From: Daldinia sp. FL1419
Taxonomy: Eukaryota > Ascomycota > Sordariomycetes > Xylariales > Hypoxylaceae
Direction: 5' to 3'
NCBI GenBank assembly: GCA_025201765.1
Contig: MU623632.1
Span: 1 to 24,410 of the forward strand
DNA length: 24,410 nt
Position numbers and translations under genes: made by a program. Of the stretch, positions 20,031 through 24,410 are shown piece by piece; within the stretch, counting starts at the first letter, position 1, and each line of letters starts with the position of its first letter. A model generated the notes under the pieces. The model was not told the DNA's origin. It was given only the letters and a program-made list of their open reading frames with translations, and did no database searches.

Positions 20031-21507
20031 TATATCTATAATAATTAATTCCTAAATTATAATAACCTTTTTTAGTATTTATAATAATAATATAATCTAA
20101 ACCTCCTTCCTTTAACATTATGTTAGGAATTACTAATCCTTTAGTAGAATAATCCTTATTATTTACCAAACGGATATGGCCAATCCCTATAGGGCTTATT
20201 AACACTTTTTGCGTTAGCATACTTAAAATTATTTTCCAATCCACTTATATTATTCTTCATTAGCAAGATTAATATCCTTACAGTTCAAAATAATATGATA
20301 TTGCAAATAGATAGATATTTCCCAGATGTGCGCGTCAAAAAAAAAAAAAAAATTCATTTTTATTACATAAGATTTTCCTGATTTATTATTAATTAATTAT
20401 ATTAATAACTATATAGATATTAACATTATTATTTATTTTTAATTTTATAAACCTATTTATATTATTATATTACCCTCTAATAATATTATTCTTTTAAGTA
20501 CTTTAATATTATTAAATATATACTACAATTTATAATCCCAATCCTATATATTAAAGAATAAATTATTAATAATTTTTTTATTAATTGATTTTTTATATAA
20601 AATTGGTATAAATTTTGTATATAAAATTAAAATTTATTTTAAATTATTTTTAATAGTAGATTTTTATACTAAATTGGAAATAAATGTATATGGAGATATG
20701 GGATGTACTTATTTTTTGGCTAATAAGGTCTGGATTTTATATTATTATTCAAATATAAAAATATGTATAAGAGTATTTCCAATATTTATTTAGGAAATAA
20801 TAAAAAATTAAGTTTTTATATTAAAATATATTATTTTTCTTTTATATTTTAAGGATTATAGAGATAGTTAAATTATTATTATTTTATTTATAAAAAAAAT
20901 TATTTTTATTAAGGGCTTCTCCACCTGCATACTAATTAATATTAATATTTTTAATAATAAGTAAATAAATATTATTTTATTAAAAAAATTTATGATTATA
21001 TAATTATATTGGATAGTTATTCTTTTATTTATTATTCCTAACCACTAAATCCATTATTAGGCTTATATAACTTTTAATGATTATATTACCATCCCCACCA
21101 AATATTATTTTTATTTAATTATATTATATTATGCCTATTTTAGATAGGATTTGATTTTCAAGTCCATTACTAATCTTATTATTATTTATATAATTATTTT
21201 AGATAATTAAATGGATAAAATTATTGTTTGTAATAATATATATAAAATTATTAATATTTTTATTAATATATTTATTAAATATTTAAAATTTATAAAATAA
21301 AATTTCTATAATTATTATATTAATAATAATTGTGTTTCTTTATTAATTCTATACAAATTAAATATGAAGAACTTCAATATTTATATTATTAGGGATATAA
21401 GTGATTTCATTACCTCCCACATCCTAAACTCCTAATAATACCTTATTAATATTAATATATATAACAACCCTAAAAACCTTAAAATTATTAAAAACCTTTT
21501 TAATATA
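20031..21507. other. Unresolved RIP-altered segment between gag and reverse transcriptase
   Basis: The protease should lie here but no DSG/DTG active-site block can be recognised in any + frame. Composition is uneven: 20150-20340 keeps several CpG and GC words (AACGGA, TGCGTT, GCGCGTC), after which a run of 16 A occurs. The rest is nearly pure A/T. Confidence 0.5.
20337..20352 (+). repeat. A16 homopolymer next to a less-degraded segment
   Basis: Sixteen A directly follow CCCAGATGTGCGCGTC, one of the few CpG-containing words in the AT block. It could be a simple slippage tract or the poly-A tail of a short non-LTR insertion. No target-site duplication is obvious. Confidence 0.6.
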
Positions 21508-22455
21508 ATGTTTAAAAATAAAGATATCTTCCACAACAAAAATTTTATTGATATTATTAAAAAAGAATAAATCTGCTTTAATTTAAAACCAAATTAAAAA
21601 AATCTATTTCCTAAGAAATATTATCCCTACACTATTAACATAAAAAACTAAACCTTCATAAATAAAACCTTAGAAAAGTTTTTGATTATAAGAAAAATTA
21701 TCCATATTACCCAATCCATCCCCTTCTTTATATCCATTTTTATCATTTAAAAAACTTTAATTAAATCAATAATAAAAATCATTAATAATAACCCTGAAGA
21801 AATTACCAAAATGGGATAAATAATTATAAATATATGTATATTTAATAATATAAACCTTAATAATATGTATCCTATAAAATTACAAAATGTAATATTTGTG
21901 AAAATTTATAAGAAAAAGTTTATAATAATTATAAATATCTTTGTCTTTTATTATTAATGGTAAGTTTATCCTTCCACTTGTTGGACTTTAATAATCATTA
22001 TGGTATAAAGCCAATATACCTTCCAGTGCCTGATTATAGGTTACAAAAATAATAACACTTACATATAAAGATAAATGGATATTCTACTCAAAGGCATCAA
22101 CATTATAATCATTTTAGAGATCTTTAAAGATTACATTAAAGATTTTACTATCATCTTTACCTTATTATATTTAAAGAATATTTTCATTAGCCTTTTAAAA
22201 TTATTTATTGATTTCTTTAATATTGTTATTTTAAATTATTTTGTTAATTCTTTTAATTTATTCATAATAAAAGAATATTTAATTGTTATTGTAAAGATTA
22301 TTTTTTTTATTTCTTTAAAAAATTTAGAAATGTTTATTAGATTGATTAAATATATGCAAAGTAATGTCCCCCATTTTATTAAATTTATTAAATTATTTAA
22401 GAAGTACAAGGTTATATTAATATATTTAAATTTTTGTAGAGGTAAGAAAAAATAA
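21508..22455 (+). pseudogene. RIP-inactivated gypsy reverse transcriptase
   Basis: In the pol frame the N-terminal block reads FKNKDIF, FNLKPN, FPKKYYPYTI and QSIPFFISIF, matching the DVFS, LKP, YPLS and SP-(A/M)-PFFF steps of gypsy RT. Then INICIFNNINLNN stands where LDIRxAFNxIRI is expected, with Asp to Asn and Arg to Cys. YTFQCLI (about 22010) equals the conserved PATFQRxI. The active-site YxDD has decayed to GINI at 22093-22104, with the first Asp now AAC. From 22075 the frame is open for 126 codons and reads LLYLKNIFISL, ILNYFVNSFNLF, FFISLKNLEMFIRLIKYM and VPHFIKFIKLF, clearly the thumb and connection with the VDSFGL and TLKDLETFLGLTGYLR motifs. The open frame is a relic, not a hydrophobic membrane protein. 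Confidence 0.82.
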
Positions 22456-23037
22456 GGTTAAAAAAAATGGATCAATAATATTCCTATTAATATTCTTATA
22501 AAGGTAAAATTAAAATCTTTTAAAAATCTTAAAGATACTTTAATAAAATATATAATTTTGTATTTCTATAATTTTAATTAATTATTTTATATTAATTTTA
22601 ATATATTTTGTAAAAGTATTGATATTTTAATTTATTATATTAATAAAAAGATTATCCCTTCCTTTTTTAAAAATAAGAAAATTTCAATTTATATTTCCTA
22701 AATTGTAATTTATCTAATTGTTTTTTTATTTTAAATTTTTATTCCTATTAAATAAAAATATTAATTAATTGAAATGGAAATTCTTGATTTTATATAGATT
22801 TTGAAGAAAATTAGGTATTATATAAATATGGTTGTTATTAATGTCTTTATTTTTATAGATTATTAAATTATTGTAGAAATAATTTATTATACCAACCTTA
22901 TAAATTTAATAACATTAAATAATAAAAATCTTTATTTTATATAAATTATAAAATATATTAATAAATTTATATTTATTATTATATATAAATTTGGAAGATT
23001 ATATATTATCCCAAACACATTTTTATATTTCTCCACT
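22456..23037 (+). pseudogene. RIP-inactivated gypsy RNase H
   Basis: Continuing the same frame after the TAA at 22453-22455, LKSFKNLKDTLIKY matches the ELESFRxLKxAL helix. YINFN at 22588-22602 replaces YIDLD, with both Asp codons now AAT. IEMEILDFI at 22768-22794 keeps the Glu of TELEIAGLVW, IRYYI follows, and IFIDY with GAT at 22858-22860 keeps the Asp of the FTDH block. The domain closes with KFGRLYIIPNTFLYFST (22987-23037), standing for KPGKxHxVPDALSRLPS with VPD changed to IPN. Several in-frame stops occur. Confidence 0.8.
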
Positions 23038-24410
23038 ATAAAAAAGATTATTAATAATAATGAAAGAAGTTTTAATATCCTTTTTAATAATAAAAATAAA
23101 TATTAAATTAATTTTAATAAAAAAATCATATATATATATTTGGAATATACCTTACCCACTCTACAACTAGTTACAATTCCTCCTTATATTATATCTGGTA
23201 TTTTTCCTAATACTAAAAGAATAACATTTATATAAATTAATTTAGAATTTTAATTAAAACTCTAATAAGATTATTTATAAAATCTTAAATAATAAATAAT
23301 CTTTAATATTATTAAAAATAATTAATACCTTAATAATAATATTATTATTTTACCATTTATAATATAAAATAATTTATTATAAAAAACTTTAAAAATATAA
23401 GATTATTTATATATTCTTTATTTATATTATTTTAAAATTTTTAAAATAATATATGAAAAAAATTATTTCAATTATAAAAAAATAAGGGATATATTTTTTC
23501 TTTTTATTATTAATTTAAAAGAATTTAAAAGGTTTATTAACACTTACCCCAAATATTCCATTATATAATTATAAAATTATTAATCTTACAATTCTTTTTA
23601 ATTTATTATTAATTTATTATATTTATTTTATATAATTATAATAAATATAATTTTTAATATCCTTAAAAATTATAAAAATAAAAATACCTTAAATATAATA
23701 ATTAATAAATTTTTTAAAATAATTATAATAATTTTTAAAAAATATGATTTTATAATATTATAATAGGTAAATATTTATTATAATAATTTATTATTTAAGA
23801 ATTAGGGAATATTGAAAATTATTATTTCTAATAGAGATCTAAAATTCTTCATCAATTTTTGGAAATAATTCTAATTATGTACCAATATTAAACTTTTATA
23901 TATAATAATATATTATTTTCAAATTAATGGATAAAGTAAATAATTTATTTTCCAAATTAAATTTACTTTTTAATATTATTTATATATATTAAAAAATAAT
24001 ATAAAATGAAAAGATTATATTCCATATTTATAATATAAAATCAACTTTATATGTATATTCATAATTCAAATTAATCTTTTTAAAATTTTATATAGATTTA
24101 TATTAAATAATATATATCAATTTCTATCTACCCTAAATCCAATTAGAATCCTAAAATTTTAAATAAAAATATATAATATAATTATTATTACAATCATAAT
24201 AATAAAATAATATTATAATATAAAATATAAATTAATTTTTTTTAAATTTAATAATAAAATTCTTTTATATTTATATAAAAATTATAATATCCTTATAATT
24301 TTTATTTTTAAAAAGAAATTTAAATAATAATATATTAACCCATTTTATATAATTAAATATATTAATTATTTTATATATTGGTTTAAATTTCCTAAACATT
24401 ACAGAATATA
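23038..24410 (+). pseudogene. RIP-inactivated gypsy integrase, cut by the window edge
   Basis: The linker to about 23400 is unreadable. From there, still in the pol frame, FINTYPKYSI at 23536-23565 stands for the CPxC end of the zinc-binding domain (both Cys now Tyr). The DDE core follows: the first Asp is AAT at 23644-23646 (IINIIF for TIDFI), the second AAT at 23830-23832 (IIISNRDLKFF for AIISDRDPKF), and the Glu is AAA at 23938-23940 after YYFQING-stop-S (for YHPQTDGQSE). Exactly 35 codons separate the second and third positions, as in D,D35E integrases. A C-terminal stretch around 24130 (LNPIRILKF) and the final INPFYIIKYI...PKHYRI resemble the GPFRI..V..AYRLxLP tail. Translation is still in register at 24410. 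Confidence 0.82.

Larger units (their letters stand above)
16763..24410 (+). mobile_element. RIP-degraded Ty3/gypsy LTR retrotransposon (right end outside the window)
   Basis: Despite extreme AT content, the + strand keeps the ordered skeleton of a gypsy element: gag, then reverse transcriptase, RNase H, integrase, and an integrase tail still open at the window edge. The recognisable pol blocks from 21508 to 24410 share one frame (codon starts at positions congruent to 1 mod 3), so there is no net indel. Gag lies in a different frame (congruent to 0). The changes that can be polarised are C-to-T and G-to-A transitions: Gln and Arg codons become stops, catalytic Asp/Glu become Asn/Lys, Arg becomes Cys/His. 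This is the signature of RIP. The protease region (about 20.3-21.5 kb) is unresolved. The left limit is uncertain and may be the TG-palindrome near 16677. The element is dead. Confidence 0.8.

Noticed and set aside
20002..20244. Minus-strand frame with GIGHIRL, recalling a Copia protease/linker
   Set aside because: The gag frame on the + strand runs to its border and all flanking remnants are +; the resemblance is short and uncertain.
22075..22455. A 126-residue hydrophobic protein suggesting a membrane protein
   Set aside because: The residues align in order with the gypsy RT thumb and connection; Ile/Phe/Leu richness is the product of AT-biased transitions.

Overview
The window reads as nuclear DNA of a filamentous ascomycete (Pezizomycotina). 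The grounds are short introns (mostly 56-65 nt) with GTAAGT/GTGAGT-type donors and CTAAC/CTGAC-like branch sites, protein families typical of the group (a LaeA-like methyltransferase, a GPI-anchored GH72 enzyme, a HET-domain protein), and a very AT-rich terminal block whose decay matches repeat-induced point mutation (RIP). No function or species is taken from a database; all calls come from reading translations and splice sites.

Layout. 1-79 is an interrupted poly-C tract, probably an assembly or sequencing artefact. 80-1732 holds no gene I can support. 1733-3284 (+) is a seven-exon LaeA-like SAM methyltransferase. 3938-5480 (-) is a four-exon GH72 beta-1,3-glucanosyltransferase, convergent with it. 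5481-7648 is gene-poor. 7649-8746 (-) is a single-exon J-domain protein with an unrecognised C-terminal half. 9967-10346 (-) is a small two-exon gene resembling MIM2, the mitochondrial outer-membrane import factor. 11403-13060 (+) is the three-exon gene for the beta subunit of eIF2, and shares a 1.06-kb divergent intergenic region with MIM2. 13812-15992 (-) is a three-exon HET-domain protein. 15993-16676 is its upstream region and carries G-quadruplex motifs.

From about 16.76 kb to the end the base composition drops abruptly to extreme AT. Despite this, the + strand still shows the skeleton of one Ty3/gypsy retrotransposon: gag (about 18.4-20.0 kb, with a 24-bp tandem array and a former poly-glutamine tract), reverse transcriptase (21.5-22.46 kb), RNase H (22.46-23.04 kb) and integrase plus its C-terminal tail (23.4 kb to the window edge). 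The recognisable pol blocks from 21.5 to 24.4 kb all lie in one reading frame. Catalytic acidic residues are replaced by Asn or Lys through G-to-A changes, and many Gln or Arg codons have become stops. A TG-starting, palindrome-rich segment with a TATA-like box at 16677-16762 sits at the composition boundary and may be the edge of its 5' LTR.

The genes do not form an obvious pathway. They are a mix of housekeeping functions (translation initiation, mitochondrial import, cell-wall remodelling) and accessory ones (methyltransferase, HET protein), with the HET gene next to the silenced transposon block.
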